Shown in pieces: positions 43,218 to 54,861 of a stretch of 64,000 nucleotides of DNA. This DNA comes from Cervus elaphus (lineage: Eukaryota; Chordata; Mammalia; Artiodactyla; Cervidae). The notes under the pieces are model-generated. The model saw only the letters and a program-made list of their open reading frames with translations. It was not told where the DNA came from and did not search any database. The position numbers and the translations under genes were made by a program. The stretch is taken from assembly GCF_910594005.1 (NCBI RefSeq), contig NC_057832.1:105907152-105971151 (forward strand), read 5' to 3'. Each line of letters opens with the position of its first letter. Within the stretch, counting starts at the first letter, position 1.

Positions 43218-45144
43218 TTTATCCTTAATTGGTTTGTTTTGATACATGCCCATCTATACAGTTTTATCAACAATTCAAATTCTTTTTTACATGTATAGAA
43301 AATACATGTGATTTAAGTGATTTAAAGTTCAAACTTTCCTCTAAGATTCTTTTTGTGTTGCTGTTGTCATCATGTGGCTACCTTCAGCTTTATTCCTTAT
43401 GTGGAAACCCAACTAATAATCTCTACGTTTCCTGTCTCATGATACGGTGAATGCTTTATGAATAATAATTAATTACTCATACCCATTATTCTCTTTTTTT
43501 TTCTTTGCCACCGTACTTTTAATCCATAGACTTTGGTCTTCAAATTTAGTGGAAGTCATATTGTGAGATAATTTAGATTTAATGAGATTTACCTGATGAA
43601 GACAATTCACTTTTGATTAGCTGGAAAACTGCCTGTCTAGCTTTGAAAATGGCAGGGTTGCTGTCAGTAAACCATGCCCTAACCTTTAGCTTTGTGGCTG
43701 AATGCTTTAGTTGCTTTTCTTTCCAAATCAATGAAGCCAGTTGGTCCACTGACCTTTATGAAAATGAAAACAGCATTATTGTTTTTTCTTCTTACCTACT
43801 TGAACATTTGTCATTTTTAGTGAGGCATCAATAGGAATGTGTGTGTGTGTTTGAATTTATGTGTTTCTAGTGAAGATGGGGTATTAAGCTTTTATGCTAA
43901 AAAATAAACTATATGGAGGAAAAGTCTAATATTTCTAGAAGTGAATTCTTTCTTTTGTGTTATGTTCAGTGGAAATATTTAGACCTATCTCACCTTATTG
44001 ACCATATGTTTTTTATTTTACAGTATCTGGTGCTACTGTTGACTGGTTGCTTGAAACACTCATCTCTATGGTTTCCCAGACATTGTTCTCATAATTTTCC
44101 TCCCATCTCTTCAGTTTATCCTTATCAAGTACTTTAGTGAACTCCTCTTTCTTTGCCTGCCTTGAAAATACTGGAGTTTACTGGACACTATTCGTGACCT
44201 GTTTTTTTCCCTCCTTGTTTGGTGTACTGTTCTCTTCCATACTATTCTCATGCTCATGGAACGCAGTCTGATTTTCTTGGTCTCCTTGTTCACTTACTCT
44301 AATTGGCTGTTGATCATTAGGTTCAAGATAAAAATGGAGACTTACTAATTCTCTACTGTAACATCTTTGGTCCATAACTAAAGTTAGAAATAAAACTACC
44401 TTTTAAGATATTTTGATACCTTCTTATCTTGCCTTTTGAATAAGCCTTCTTTTTACCTCAACCCTCTGAACCTCAGCGTTTTGGTTTGCTGTGCATGGAG
44501 CAAGACAGACTTGATTTAGTGACAACTTGACCCCTCTTTTCCATTTCTTCTTCTTGCTAGATCAGAGTTTTAATTTCTCTTCTCTTCCAAATTTAACATG
44601 GAATTCATGAAACTTCAAAATCAATCTTATATTTCCGGAAGGAATGGGAGAAGTTCAGAAATTTGTTCTTCCTTCTAGGTGGTTAGTGTCAACATTTTCC
44701 ATAAAGTATTATGGAAATAAATTGTATATGCAGAACATTTTTCTAACATATATCATTAATTGACCAAAAATTCTAACTGCTTAAAAATTATGTAATATTC
44801 CACTTCTCTTCCTGGATCTGTCATTTTGGTGCTTGGGGTATTTTTTCAACATTCATTTGTATGCTAAGTATAGTCCAGAATGTATAAAGGCACAGCAGGT
44901 AAATTTTCTCGTCTGAGTTTTGACCTTGCCTTTTCAATCTGCAGTCTATCAGGGAAAATGTCTTCATTTCTTAATTCCTTTCAGTTTCCTGTCTGCCTCT
45001 CTCAGATGCATCTCAGGACTTAAAGATTTACTGTGCATTATTCTTATTTTTAAAGCTACCATCTACTTTCCAATCCCCAAATACCATCCAGTCACCTTCC
45101 CCTAAGACCTGGAGGTAGTTCAGAATATTCTCAATTCATCCCAC
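43218..45144. other. Unassigned stretch
   Basis: About 1.9 kb with no recognisable gene or repeat family, one of the longer repeat-free intervals in the window. Short frames on both strands have no motifs. Confidence 0.45.
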
Positions 45145-45400
45145 AGGTTTTCATTCAGTAGGGAAGGCATGTTGAATGCCTTCCTTATGTTAGCCATCTT
45201 GCTGGGTGCTTAGAATACAAAGATGTCTAAGTCATGGTCCCTGTTCTCAAAAGGACCTCATCATCCAGCAGGGAGAAAGGCAGGAAAACAGGAAATTACA
45301 TTACAGAATGATAAGTACTATTGGAAGGGAAAGCACAAGGGACAGTGATCCAAGGAAGAGAAATTAATTCTGCCCGTAGGGTAGAGAGAGCTTCATGGAA
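45145..45400 (-). repeat. L2 LINE fragment
   Basis: The phrases tgctgggtgcttagaatacaaagatg, ggtccctgttctcaaaaggacctcatcatcc and acagaatgataagtactattgg follow the reversed L2 3' region in order. Confidence 0.6.
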
Positions 45401-45715
45401 CACCAGTGCTTAAATCTTTCCTTGATTGATGAGTGAGTTAGTAATCTCCATTCAAGAATTTTGTTCCATTTAATATGGATTCACAAAAGGGCAACAACCA
45501 CCCCTACCCTTTCAGTGGGGAAGCATTACAAATGGTCCCGAGTTAGAACACAAAGTGTAGTCTAATACAGTTCCTTTGGAGAGCTAGTTCCTAAACTCAT
45601 TTCAATTTGTAATTCCTGCCTTAATTTGTGAGCTACACTGTGGGTTCCTGATTCCCCTCTCTCCAATGGATTTTCTTCTCTTACTGATTATCATTCTCTA
45701 GATGCTTTTTTTTTA

Positions 45716-45935
45716 AAGATTTTTTTTTTTTGATGTGGACCATTTTTAAAGTCTATTAATACAATAAAGTCTTTATTAATACAATTTGTTATTAATACAG
45801 CATTGCTTCTGTTTTATGTTTTGGTTTTTTGGCCCTAAGACCTGTGGAATCTTAGGTCCTTGACCAGGGATCTAACCCATACTCCCTGCATTGGAAAGTG
45901 AGGTCTTAACCACAGGTCTGCCAGGAAAGTCCCTC
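45716..45935 (-). mobile_element. CHR-type SINE with internal duplication
   Basis: T-run, then gatgtggaccatttttaaagtc, ggttttttggccctaag, and the head gtctgccaggaaagtccct. Near 45755-45800 the phrase attaatacaat occurs repeatedly, which is a small internal expansion. Left and right borders both show gatgcttt/aatgcttt. Confidence 0.85.
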
Positions 45936-45960
45936 TTAATGCTTTTTTAAAAAGTTCTTG

Positions 45961-46458
45961 TGGTAGACAGAGTAATGGCCCTCCAAAGATGTCCACATCC
46001 CAATTCCCAGATTCTATGAAAATGCTACCTTACATGGAAAAAAGGAATTGTACCAGATGGAATTAAGGTTGCTGATGACCTGACTTTAAGAAGACTGTCC
46101 TGAATTATCTGCGTGGGTCCAGTGTACTTAAAAGGATGCTTAAATGTGGAAAAGGGAGCAGAAGACTGGATGAGTGATAGGATGTGATAAAGCCTTAACT
46201 GGCCATTGCTGACCTTGAAGATGGAGGAAAAGACTACAGGTCAAAGAATGTTAGTGGCCTCTAGAAGCTGGAAAGAGCAAGGAAATATGAGGTCTTCCCT
46301 AGAACCTAAAGAACACGGCCCGGCCCTACCAACATCTTGGTTTTAGCCCAATGAGACCATTTTGGCTTTCTGACCTCCAAGACTGTGAGACAAAAGATTT
46401 GTATTTGTGTTACCACAATCCATTTTGTGGTAATTCGTTACAGCGGCCCTAAGAAACA
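45961..46458 (+). mobile_element. MLT1-type MaLR LTR
   Basis: Old LTR: tggtagacagagtaatggcc start, ggaattaaggttgctgatgacctgac, ggccattgctgaccttgaagatggagg, ctctagaagctggaaagagcaagg and the end gtaattcgttacagcggccctaag. Same family as 20911-21444. Confidence 0.88.
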
Positions 46459-46811
46459 AATGCAGCTATTAAAGTTTGTCCTCAATTACTCAGTTTACAG
46501 AGGTTCACATTCCATTTTGTCCTACGATTTCAAAGAGCTTTCCTACTTCATAGCTTTGACCATCCAGTCAAGGCATTCAGTCTGTTAATCCAGATCTGCA
46601 GATTAATTTGTTACTTAAAGAACCTTTGCCTAATTTCTGTTTAGAACTGTTTTTAACACAAAACAATATTCAACATTTTAGATTTATATGTTTTGTTATT
46701 TATTTTGAAGTTTGACATGAGACCTCAATCTCCAAGTTTTCTATACCTTGATTCTTGCCAATCTCCCTCTCCTCTCAAAAACACTAACCTTTTTTACTAT
46801 TCACCCAAGTC

Positions 46812-47167
46812 CTGTTTGGAAGTCTCCTGAGAGACTTGGATTGTATGGAGATCAAGCCAGTTAATCCTGAAGGAAATTAACCCTGAATATTCATTGGAAG
46901 GACTGATGCTGAAGCTGAAGCTCCAGTACTTTGGCCACCTGATGTGAAAAGCTGACTCATTGGAAAAGACCCTGATGGTGGGAAAGATTGAGGGCAGGGA
47001 GAGAAGGGGATGACAGAGGATGAGATGGTTGCAAGGTGTTGACTCAATGGGCATGAGTTTGAGCAAACTCTAGGAGACAGTGAAGGACAGAGAAGCCTGG
47101 CGTGCTGCAGGCTTTGGGATCACAAAGAGCGGAACATGACTTAGAGACTGAACAACAACTGCAACAA
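46812..47167 (+). mobile_element. BovB LINE 3' end fragment
   Basis: Blocks ggaagtctcctgagagacttggattg, ccagtactttggccacctgatg, gggatgacagaggatgagatggttg and gtgaaggacagagaagcctggcg, ending in gactgaacaacaactgc. Diverged, with several small indels. Confidence 0.92.
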
Positions 47168-48185
47168 ATCCCATTCTTCTTAAAAAGTCTCAATTAACTG
47201 ACATATGAAGGGGTACATTGGTAACATTTGTTGACAGAGGTGGGTGATTAATTCAGGGTCCAAAGTTACTCCTAGTTTACTACAGAATGAAAAAGTTCCT
47301 TATAAAACAGTGGTAGAGGTTGGGGAGACTGGGCCAGGCCAAGTATTTGTTGACTGTAAACGTACTTCCAAACGAAATTAAAAGGGTGTGGTTCTCTGTT
47401 TTGGTGCACATGGCCAGATGGCCATTCCCCGTAGTTGCCATCATTGCCCTGTGGCTGCCCATCATGCTGTGGGGTTGCCGAGACATGGCGGGAGGGATGA
47501 ACTCACTGCAGGGGATGAACTCACTGGGAGATGGGTGCCCGACTCGTGAGTCCCTGAGAAACGCTGCTGGGAGACCAGTGGGTGAAAGTTCAAATGACAG
47601 GAAGCTGAAGGAGAGAAAAAAGTTCTCTGGGAGCATTTTTAGATGATAAACTTGGCCATTCTGGGATCTAAAAGCTTTTCTGATGAGTCATTTGTGGGTA
47701 GCTCATTGCTCTGAAAAGCTCTTAGAAATAATGTGCTCTCCCAAAATTGCATCTTCTCCACCCAAAGGAACAAGCTACTTCTAGTTACAACCAGGCAGGA
47801 AAAAACTTCCAAGAACACGCAGGCAGGAGACACACGGAATCTGAGTCAGAGAGGCCTTTGGAGGTAGCGTTCATCGACATTTTTAACTTACAGTAGTCCT
47901 TGCCACTTTTCTGTTGCCATACTTAGAGGGAATTGAAACTACAGTCCCCTCCTTCCTGTCCTGTTGCAGTATCCTATTCAGTTTCTTTATTTCACTGTTT
48001 GATTTCACCTAAGCTTTATCTTATTATTTCCAATTTAGGAAAATATCTCAAATCCCAAGAAGTGATTTTAAATGTGGGAATGTTACATGGAGTCCTTTGT
48101 TAAAATCTAAATGTATAGTTCCAAGAGTTCTTTTTAAAGTGTGATAATGGTTTTTTACATCAGTTCTATATTTCAGAAGCATTAA
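47168..48185. other. Unassigned stretch with overlapping frames
   Basis: Frames of 108 codons (+, 47320-47646) and 118 codons (-, 47280-47636) overlap almost fully. A short tandem phrase gatgaactcactg occurs twice near 47496-47530. I do not recognise either translation. Confidence 0.4.
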
Positions 48186-48197
48186 TAAAATATTATA

Positions 48198-48412
48198 AGC
48201 AGCAGCAGTAGTTAGTTGCTCAGTCATGTCCGCCTCTTTGCAACCCCAAGGACTATAGCCCGCCAGGCTCCCCTGTTCATGGGATTCTCCAGGCAAGACT
48301 ACTAGAGTTGGTTGTCATGCCCTCCTCCAGGGGGTCATCCCGACCCAGGGATCGAACCCAGGTCTCCTGCATTGCAGGCAGATTCTTTACCATTTGAACT
48401 ACAGGGAAGTCC
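48198..48412 (-). mobile_element. Bov-tA SINE
   Basis: Reverse-strand copy beginning with an (AGC)n tail and ending gaactacagggaagtcc. A perfect 12-bp duplication taaaatattata lies at 48186-48197 and 48413-48424. Confidence 0.95.
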
Positions 48413-48424
48413 TAAAATATTATA

Positions 48425-48854
48425 AAGGGAAATAGTAATTTCTTGGTTGTGGTAGGAGATGAGAACATGTGGTTGGAGGAGACTTGGGGAGGTTGTAACT
48501 GGAGAAAGTAGCCAGTGAGAAAAATAATGGAAGCGGAGAGCGTAAACTAGAAATCTGACAGTAGAGAAAATTTCTACAGTCCTAGATCCACAGAAGGATA
48601 CCATTTTTACAATAGAAAGAAAGACATTATTTCAATGTTAAGTAAATTTAATCAACAAGGGGAGAATACAACATAGGCATTCTCTAGAACATTGTAAGTT
48701 AAAGGCTGGAAAAGGAAAGAGGCAAGGAAGAACTTATTACCTATCTTGAAAAACTAATGAGGGGTGACCAGATGCTCACTTGTGTTATGAATATAATTCT
48801 AACCAAGTCAATCTCACCCCAAAACTCACATCTGGGAATGATACTGATGTATCC
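48425..48854. other. Unassigned stretch
   Basis: Purine-rich, without a recognisable gene or repeat. Confidence 0.4.
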
Positions 48855-49045
48855 ATGTTAGGTACTTGTCTACAAGGTCAATAGCTAAGCCCCATAACAA
48901 TCTCATGAGGTGGATACTATTACTATCAGCCACATATGATGGGTGAGAATATTGAAACATGACTACTTGCCAAAATTGTTAGTGCTTATAAGTAGTGAAC
49001 TTGAGGTTGGAACCCAGACCATCCCATGCCAAGGTCAGTAACCTC
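48855..49045 (-). repeat. MIR SINE
   Basis: The plus strand reads cccataacaatctcatgaggtgg, tactattactatcagcc, gatgggtgagaatattgaaa and gaacttgaggttggaaccca, the reversed MIR consensus almost end to end. Confidence 0.7.
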
Positions 49046-50117
49046 TATCCCTACACCCTATTGACTTGGGAGGAGCCTTTGAACAATAAGAGTGATGATG
49101 TTCTAAGAATGGATAGATGCACTAAAAACCGACTGTCCTCTGCCATGGCAGGAATTGGGCGAAGGCTGAATCTCAAACGTTGTTCTGTCACAGCAAGGTA
49201 ACAACAACATGAAGGAAGGCAGAAATCAATATTTGCAGTATAGAAATCCACCAAAATTCCAGTGGTTTTAACAACTTCCATGACGCTAGGTTAGAGCTTG
49301 GGGCTGAGAGGAGAGGGGAGCTTGGAACAGGACTTCAGAGCTAGAGGTTCTCAGGAGTTGACCAGATTGTCTGAATGGAGAGGTGAGGTCTGGGAGTGTG
49401 AGTCAGAGATATGGGATGAAAGTAGCAATCATCATTGTAAGTGATTTTGTTTTCAAGTTTATTTACAGTGAAAGTGGCCTTGCATTACAGGTGTTGGGAA
49501 TCTTCCCTTCACAGGCCATTTTAAGGCTGCTAAGTTGCACAACTCCAGAGGGTGCCTTTCCATAGACTATGATTCTCTGTGGAGTTGAGGGGACTGTTCT
49601 GTGTCAGTGGCGAGAAGCCTGAAGAGTTTGCAGCAACAGCTGTTTCACTTCTTGACTTTGGACTGAGGACTGCGTGCAGTCCTCCTGCTCTGCATATCTC
49701 AGGACTCTCTTTAGTTGATAAGGACTTTCCAATCAGCCTTTTTCATTATCTACTGCCTGCTTTAACTTCAGACATATTCACATTCATCAGTCTTGTCTTA
49801 TCTGAACAACAGGCGGGGACCAGTACCAGGGACAATGGAAGAGGTAATATGCAGAGGTTTTAATTACATTCACTCTTGAGGAGCCTCCAGAAAGAACACT
49901 TTGCAAGTTATAAGCTGTCAGCTGTGGAGCTGTGCGTGCCTGTCTCTGACTTACTGGTGAGGGGCAGGTTCAGTGGAGGGCTTCCTGTGGGGGATGCTGC
50001 CAGTGCTGTCTGTGCAGCATCTCAGTCCTGGCTTTCTGGAAAGAGATGCTCTTGCCTGGTTACTTTGGTCAGAGAGGTAGAAGGGATAAACTCTTTCAGT
50101 TTGATGGGAAACATGTT
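49046..50117. other. Unassigned stretch
   Basis: About 1 kb with several frames of 60-95 codons on the plus strand (49383-50163). None has a recognisable domain or a convincing exon boundary. Confidence 0.4.
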
Positions 50118-50345
50118 CATGGAGCACCTGCTATGTGCCAGCTTCTGTAAGTGCTGGGAATGAGAGAAAAATGATCACTGCTCTCAGAAACTCACAGTGC
50201 AGAATTAAGGAGGTACAAAGAAGCAAATCAATGTGAATCATCATGAGAGATGCTATAAAGGAGATACTTTTAGGGAACAGAGGGACATGTGGACAACACG
50301 ACTTTGGAGAGCTCGAGGAGGCCACCCAGAGAAAGGAATGCTTCA
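50118..50345 (-). repeat. L2 LINE fragment
   Basis: Phrases ggagcacctgctatgtgccagc, gtgctgggaatgag, ctcagaaactcacagtgc and ggaggccacccagagaaagg follow the reversed L2 3' region. Confidence 0.65.
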
Positions 50346-50387
50346 GTTCCAGGCTTCAGATCTCTGCAGCCACATGAAATCCCTCCA

Positions 50388-50575
50388 TCAGAGGTGACCA
50401 ACCTTGACTGCACTTTAGAGTCATCTGGAAAGCTTTAAAAATTCCCAATATTCAGGCTCTAGCCCATGCCAAGTAACGTATACGCTATGGGGGTGGGATC
50501 TAGGCATAGGTATCTTGTAAAGTTCTTTGTGTGATTCCAACATGCATCCAAGTTTGAAAACCCAACCAAGTTTGT
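50388..50575 (+). repeat. MER5-type hAT DNA transposon relic
   Basis: Starts ggtgaccaaccttgactgcac and continues tagagtcatctggaaagc, then ggtgggatctaggcataggta and ends catccaagtttgaaaaccc, with imperfect inverted ends as in MER5 elements. Confidence 0.6.
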
Positions 50576-50710
50576 CCTAAAATAAGAATTCAGAAATTCT
50601 AAAATAAGAAGGAATGTATTAATTTTGGAGACTCTGTTACTATATTCCAAGAGGGCTGGTAGGAAAAGGGAAAGGCCATTATTGTGTTGTAGAGATCAGT
50701 GGTTATATCT

Positions 50711-50988
50711 GCTGCTGCTGCTGCTGCTAAGTCGCTTCAGTCGTGTCCGACTCTGTGCGATCCCATAGACGGCAGCCCACCAGGCTCCCCCGTCCCTGGG
50801 TTTCTCCAGGCAAGAACAGTGGAGTGGGTTGCCATTTCCTTCTCCAATGCAGGAAAGTGAAAAGTGAAAGTGAAGTCACTCAGTCGTGTCCGACTCCTAG
50901 CGACCCATGGACTGCAGCCTACCAGGCTCCTCCGTCCATGGGATTTTCCAGGCAAGAGTACTGGAGTGGGGTGCCCTTGCCTTCTCCG
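50711..50988 (-). mobile_element. Bov-A2 SINE, probably young
   Basis: Full reverse-strand dimer starting (GCT)n and close to the consensus throughout, with a perfect 12-bp target-site duplication gtggttatatct (50699-50710 and 50989-51000). It is the cleanest SINE copy in the window. Confidence 0.96.
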
Positions 50989-51000
50989 GTGGTTATATCT

Positions 51001-51444
51001 AGTCAGCTTCAAATACAGGAGTATCATAGAACCTAATACAGTAAAATCCAGGAAAATAACATGAAGAGCAAAGCATGGAGTATTTGTTGAAGCAACTTTG
51101 CAGTAGTGATCCTTATATACAGTTTGTATCTGCCTGCTTCAGAGAAATCTTGGGGAAACTTGCATCTATCTAGAAGTATTTGAGGAGAAACTAGAGAGCT
51201 TTATCTGAAAAGGCAGAGGAAGTACATACATTCAAACACCAACCTTCAAATTATGGAAATAATTGTTGGCTTGTTGTACTACCCTAAAAACCATTTAGGA
51301 TTTTTCAATTGTTTATTTGGGTTTTTATTTCTTAGCGGAAATTCAGTGAAAATAGGCCATTCAGGAGTCATACATTAATGACTGCTTCCATTAAATTTTA
51401 ATATTATTATTATCATTATATTTGATGTAATTTATATTTATAAC
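51001..51444. other. Unassigned stretch
   Basis: AT-rich, without a recognisable gene or repeat before the MIR at 51445. Confidence 0.4.
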
Positions 51445-51745
51445 ATACCTACATATGCTGATACTTAGCATATCTTATGTAATTCCCACAGTAGTTCTAT
51501 GAAGTAGGTAACTGTGATTATTCCTATCACCTGGATAAGTTCAAGAGGCACAGAGAGGTTTAATAAGTTGTCTGGGGGAGGAGGAGCCAAGATGGCAGAG
51601 GAATAGGACGGGGAGACCACTTTTTCCCCTACAAATTCATCGAAAGAACGTTTGAATACTGAGCAAACTTCACAAAACAACTTCTGACCGCTAGCAGAAG
51701 ATATCAGGCACCCAGAATAAGTTGTCTGGGACCCCACATTGTCTA
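51445..51745 (-). repeat. MIR SINE interrupted by L1 5' end
   Basis: Reversed MIR: gcatatcttatgtaattcccac, tatgaagtaggtaactgtg and ggcacagagaggtttaataagttg, which then resumes after the insertion with aataagttgtctgggac. Confidence 0.7.
51577..51715 (+). mobile_element. L1 5' UTR-only insertion
   Basis: A 139-bp insert beginning ggaggaggagccaagatggc, the start of the ruminant L1 5' UTR, including a YY1-type ccaagatggc site (51586-51595). It ends at gatatcaggcacccag with no poly(A). It is enclosed by a perfect 15-bp duplication aataagttgtctggg (51562-51576 and 51716-51730), and the left junction gttt/aataag resembles an L1 endonuclease site. It is therefore a complete insertion of the L1 5' end alone, not a decayed full-length L1. 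Confidence 0.88.
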
Positions 51746-52017
51746 AGTCCAGTCTGTCTGATGGCTAACCATTTTTGATCCTACATCTCTCCATTGTGTA
51801 AGGGAGAGGCTTGCTATAGTTGCAAGAAAACCAGTTTAGAGTTATGCCTGAGGAACTGCTTTGTGATCTCGAGTTAGTTTCTCAACCTCTCTGGACCTTA
51901 GTGTCTTCTTCAATGTGACCAGACACGAGATGGTGGCAACGTGTTCCTTCTAGTTATGAACTGTAATGAGAATACAAGCTTAAAATGACTAGAATTTCAC
52001 AGACATCGCACTCTTTT

Positions 52018-52070
52018 TTTTCCATTTATTTTTATTAGTTGGAGGCTAATTACTCTGCAACATTGTAGTG
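52018..52070 (-). mobile_element. 53-bp L1 3' end insertion
   Basis: Only the reversed terminal part of a ruminant L1 (ttttattagttggaggctaattac) is present, between near-perfect 14-bp repeats catcgcactctttt and catctcactctttt (52004-52017, 52071-52084). It is an extremely 5'-truncated insertion. Confidence 0.85.
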
Positions 52071-52084
52071 CATCTCACTCTTTT

Positions 52085-54202
52085 GAAGGGCATTTTTAGA
52101 ATATATATCTAATATACATAGAAAATACATACATAAAACATTTTCCCAGAACAAAGTACAGAGATTCACAGATCTGCTTTTTTTGTGAAGGTATTATAGA
52201 AAAGATAACTTTTTTAAAAGTAGAAAATACTGTTCATCTTCCCCATCCTCTAGCGGTTGTGGAAAACTTGTACTGAAGGTAGGTACAAACAGACCTTTAT
52301 TATTTATTTATTTTTAACACTAACCTGTGTCCTGTAGAGGATGCCCCAGCTGGCTCTTGATCATTTGTGATCTAGATGGATCTTTTTAGCCCTTGATCTG
52401 GAGTGGGATGGTTCTGAAACAAGCAACTTAGTATACTTGGGAAATTAATTGGGTGGAGGAAGCAGTTCTCTAACTCATAGGCACATGAAGGAAGGTTCTG
52501 AAGCTTGTATAGCTTAATAGAAATGCCTGGGGGAGTCTGAGAGGGAGGAAGAAATCCAGACAAGCTAGGCATTAGTTTGAAGTTGCTTGGGTTGTTTCAT
52601 ATCATTATAACATAGAAAAATTCAGTCCTGGAGGATGAAATCCATTTGGCATGTGATATCGATCATCCTTTAGAAAACAAAGTAGTTGGTTATTGGAAGT
52701 TTGGCCCTACTGTCTTGTAGAGTCCTTCATGTTCTTTGATCCCAGTCTTTTCTCTTAAATTGAACAGAATTTGTTAGGCAGATGTGGGTATAAAGCTGGA
52801 CTAGAACCGTGGGCCTTGAGGACTTGTGAGAAATGATTGTCACTGGAAGGTGGTAGGAGAACATTGACTGAGTGGAGGGGCTGGAGCTGGGGCCAGAGGG
52901 AAATGGTGTGGGCACTCCCCTCCCTCCTTGCAGCTCCAAGCCCTGTGATCTTCATCATCTTTGCCACTACCCTTGTTCGTCCTTCACCACTTCTTGCCTG
53001 GACCAGTGTCACGACTCCTGACTCTTTAGGCTCAACTTGGCCTGCTTGCCCCAGTCCAACCTCCTTACCGTAACTGGAGCTATCTTGCCAAACTCTAAGT
53101 TCATCACTATCAGCCCCATGTGCTCTAGGATCAATCTAACCTCTTCAGCATAGCATGGAAATCTCTTAGACTCTGACTTCAGTCTTCCTATCCCCAAGGG
53201 GAGCCTGGGTCCTGTGAAAGTCCAGTCTTCTCTCTGGATTGACTACTCATCTGCCTTCAGAGGGATCTGGGAAAGACAAAGGCAGGAACTGGGACAGAGA
53301 CTAAATCAAGCTCTTCTCCGATCCTACCTGTCCCTCATCCACTGAGATACTTCAGTTCCCACTTTCTTGAACCTTAAAGGAGTTGACCTCTTTAAACTCC
53401 ACAACTGCTATAATGCTGTCTCACTCTATAGTCTGTACATCCTCCAAGTCAAGATTTTCTCAATCTAACCTTCTGTAGTTTGTATTAAAAAAAAAAAAAA
53501 CAATAGAAATATTGGATATGAGTTTTCAGACGAATACACATACATCCACTTCCAAAGAGCAATCTGAAACAATGCTTATTTCTTCCTTCCTTAGGAGTCA
53601 CTACTGTTGGGAAACATCAAGCAGGTTTTGATGATAATCCATCAAAAATATTTATTAAACTCCTAAAATGGAGCTAGCATCAAGTTCAGATCCCACATGA
53701 TCTTGTTCACACGTGTTTGTGTCTGCCTCTGTTTTTACAATATTGGCCACCCCTCCCAACCCCAACCCCAAGGGAGGCTTACAGTAAGGCCGATGGAGCC
53801 TAAGTTTTAGGACCTTTCACTTGACGGGGTCCCTTCCACATCTCTGGGGAGAGCCCCAGCAAAGTGTTATGACTATATGTGTTTGCAAGGTTGGTAAAAG
53901 TAAGATATTTAAGTGCAGTTGGGATGACTGTCTCTTTGTCCTGCCTTCTTCCCCTTTGGTGTCAGGCAGTGCTGAAGTGGGCATTATGGGAACTTAACTG
54001 AGAGGAGGTTGAAATGAGGACACTTAATGAACTCAGTGGGATATAGTCATGTGCTCAGTGGGATATACTCATGTGCTCCATAGTCGCTCTGCGTATAGTT
54101 AAGTTATTGCACATGGAATCAGAATAGTTCTTAAAAAGAGTCCGCCAACTTTATAAAAGCTTTGAGTTCCATCGACCTCACAACCTGATTTCTTAATCTA
54201 AT
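52085..54202. other. Unassigned stretch
   Basis: About 2.1 kb without a recognised gene. An A-run lies at 53488-53501. Frames of 78-85 codons on both strands at 52755-53073 lack domains. A direct repeat ctcagtgggatata(g/c)tcatgtgctc lies near 54034-54075. Confidence 0.4.
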
Positions 54203-54325
54203 GTTTCTCAGTGTGGTCCTTGGATCATCTGTATAAGGGTTGCTTGGGCTTCATCTTCAAATGCAGCTTTTTGGTCTACATCTAAGCTCTGCTGAATTGA
54301 AATCTCTGGGACAGGGCTAGAGAAG
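54203..54325 (+). repeat. MER5-type hAT DNA transposon relic
   Basis: The sequence tttctcagtgtggtccttgg, then ctaagctctgctgaattgaaatctctggga, matches the MER5 order (frequent motif ctgaatcagaatctctggg). It is truncated at the right. Confidence 0.65.
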
Positions 54326-54349
54326 ACAAGCTTCATGGGATCAGGGACT

Positions 54350-54452
54350 TTGGCTTTGAGTCATGTGCAGTTGTGTTTATTTGCTTACCACCGACTCCAT
54401 CGGACTGCTTTGGGACAAAGTAGGTGCTGAATAAATGCTCACTAAATCAAAA
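54350..54452 (+). repeat. L2 or MIR 3' end fragment (probable)
   Basis: Ends in aagtaggtgctgaataaatgctcactaaat, the characteristic 3' terminus shared by L2 and MIR-type repeats. Confidence 0.5.
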
Positions 54453-54561
54453 TTTTATGCATGCAAAGGCTTAAGAATAACTGCCTCTGCCTACTTAATG
54501 CCTCTTATATATCTAGGGTACAGATCAAGGTTTTCCAATATGGTATTTTTTTAAGAGGTGT

Positions 54562-54861
54562 ATTTCTTTTTTTAAAAAATATCTAATTTTTTATTTTTGG
54601 CCGCACTGGGTCTTTGTTGCTGCACATGGGATTTCTCTGACTGTGGGGAGCTGAGACTGCTTTCTAGTTGTGCTGCATGGGCTTCTCATTTCCGTGGCAT
54701 CTCTTGTTGCAGAACACAGGTTCTAGGGTACATGGGCTTGGCAGTTGTGGCGCAGGGGCTTAGTTACCTGCAGTATGTGGAATCTTCCTAGATCAGGGAT
54801 TGAACTCCTGTCCCTTGTATTGGCAGGTGGATTTTTAACCACTGGACCACCAGGGAAGTCC
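54562..54861 (-). mobile_element. CHR-type SINE, long form
   Basis: Reverse-strand copy: atttttggccgcactgggtctttgttgctgc, gcatgggcttctcatttccgtgg, gggattgaactcctgtccc and the head ccactggaccaccagggaagtcc. Same form as 15674-15979. Confidence 0.9.
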
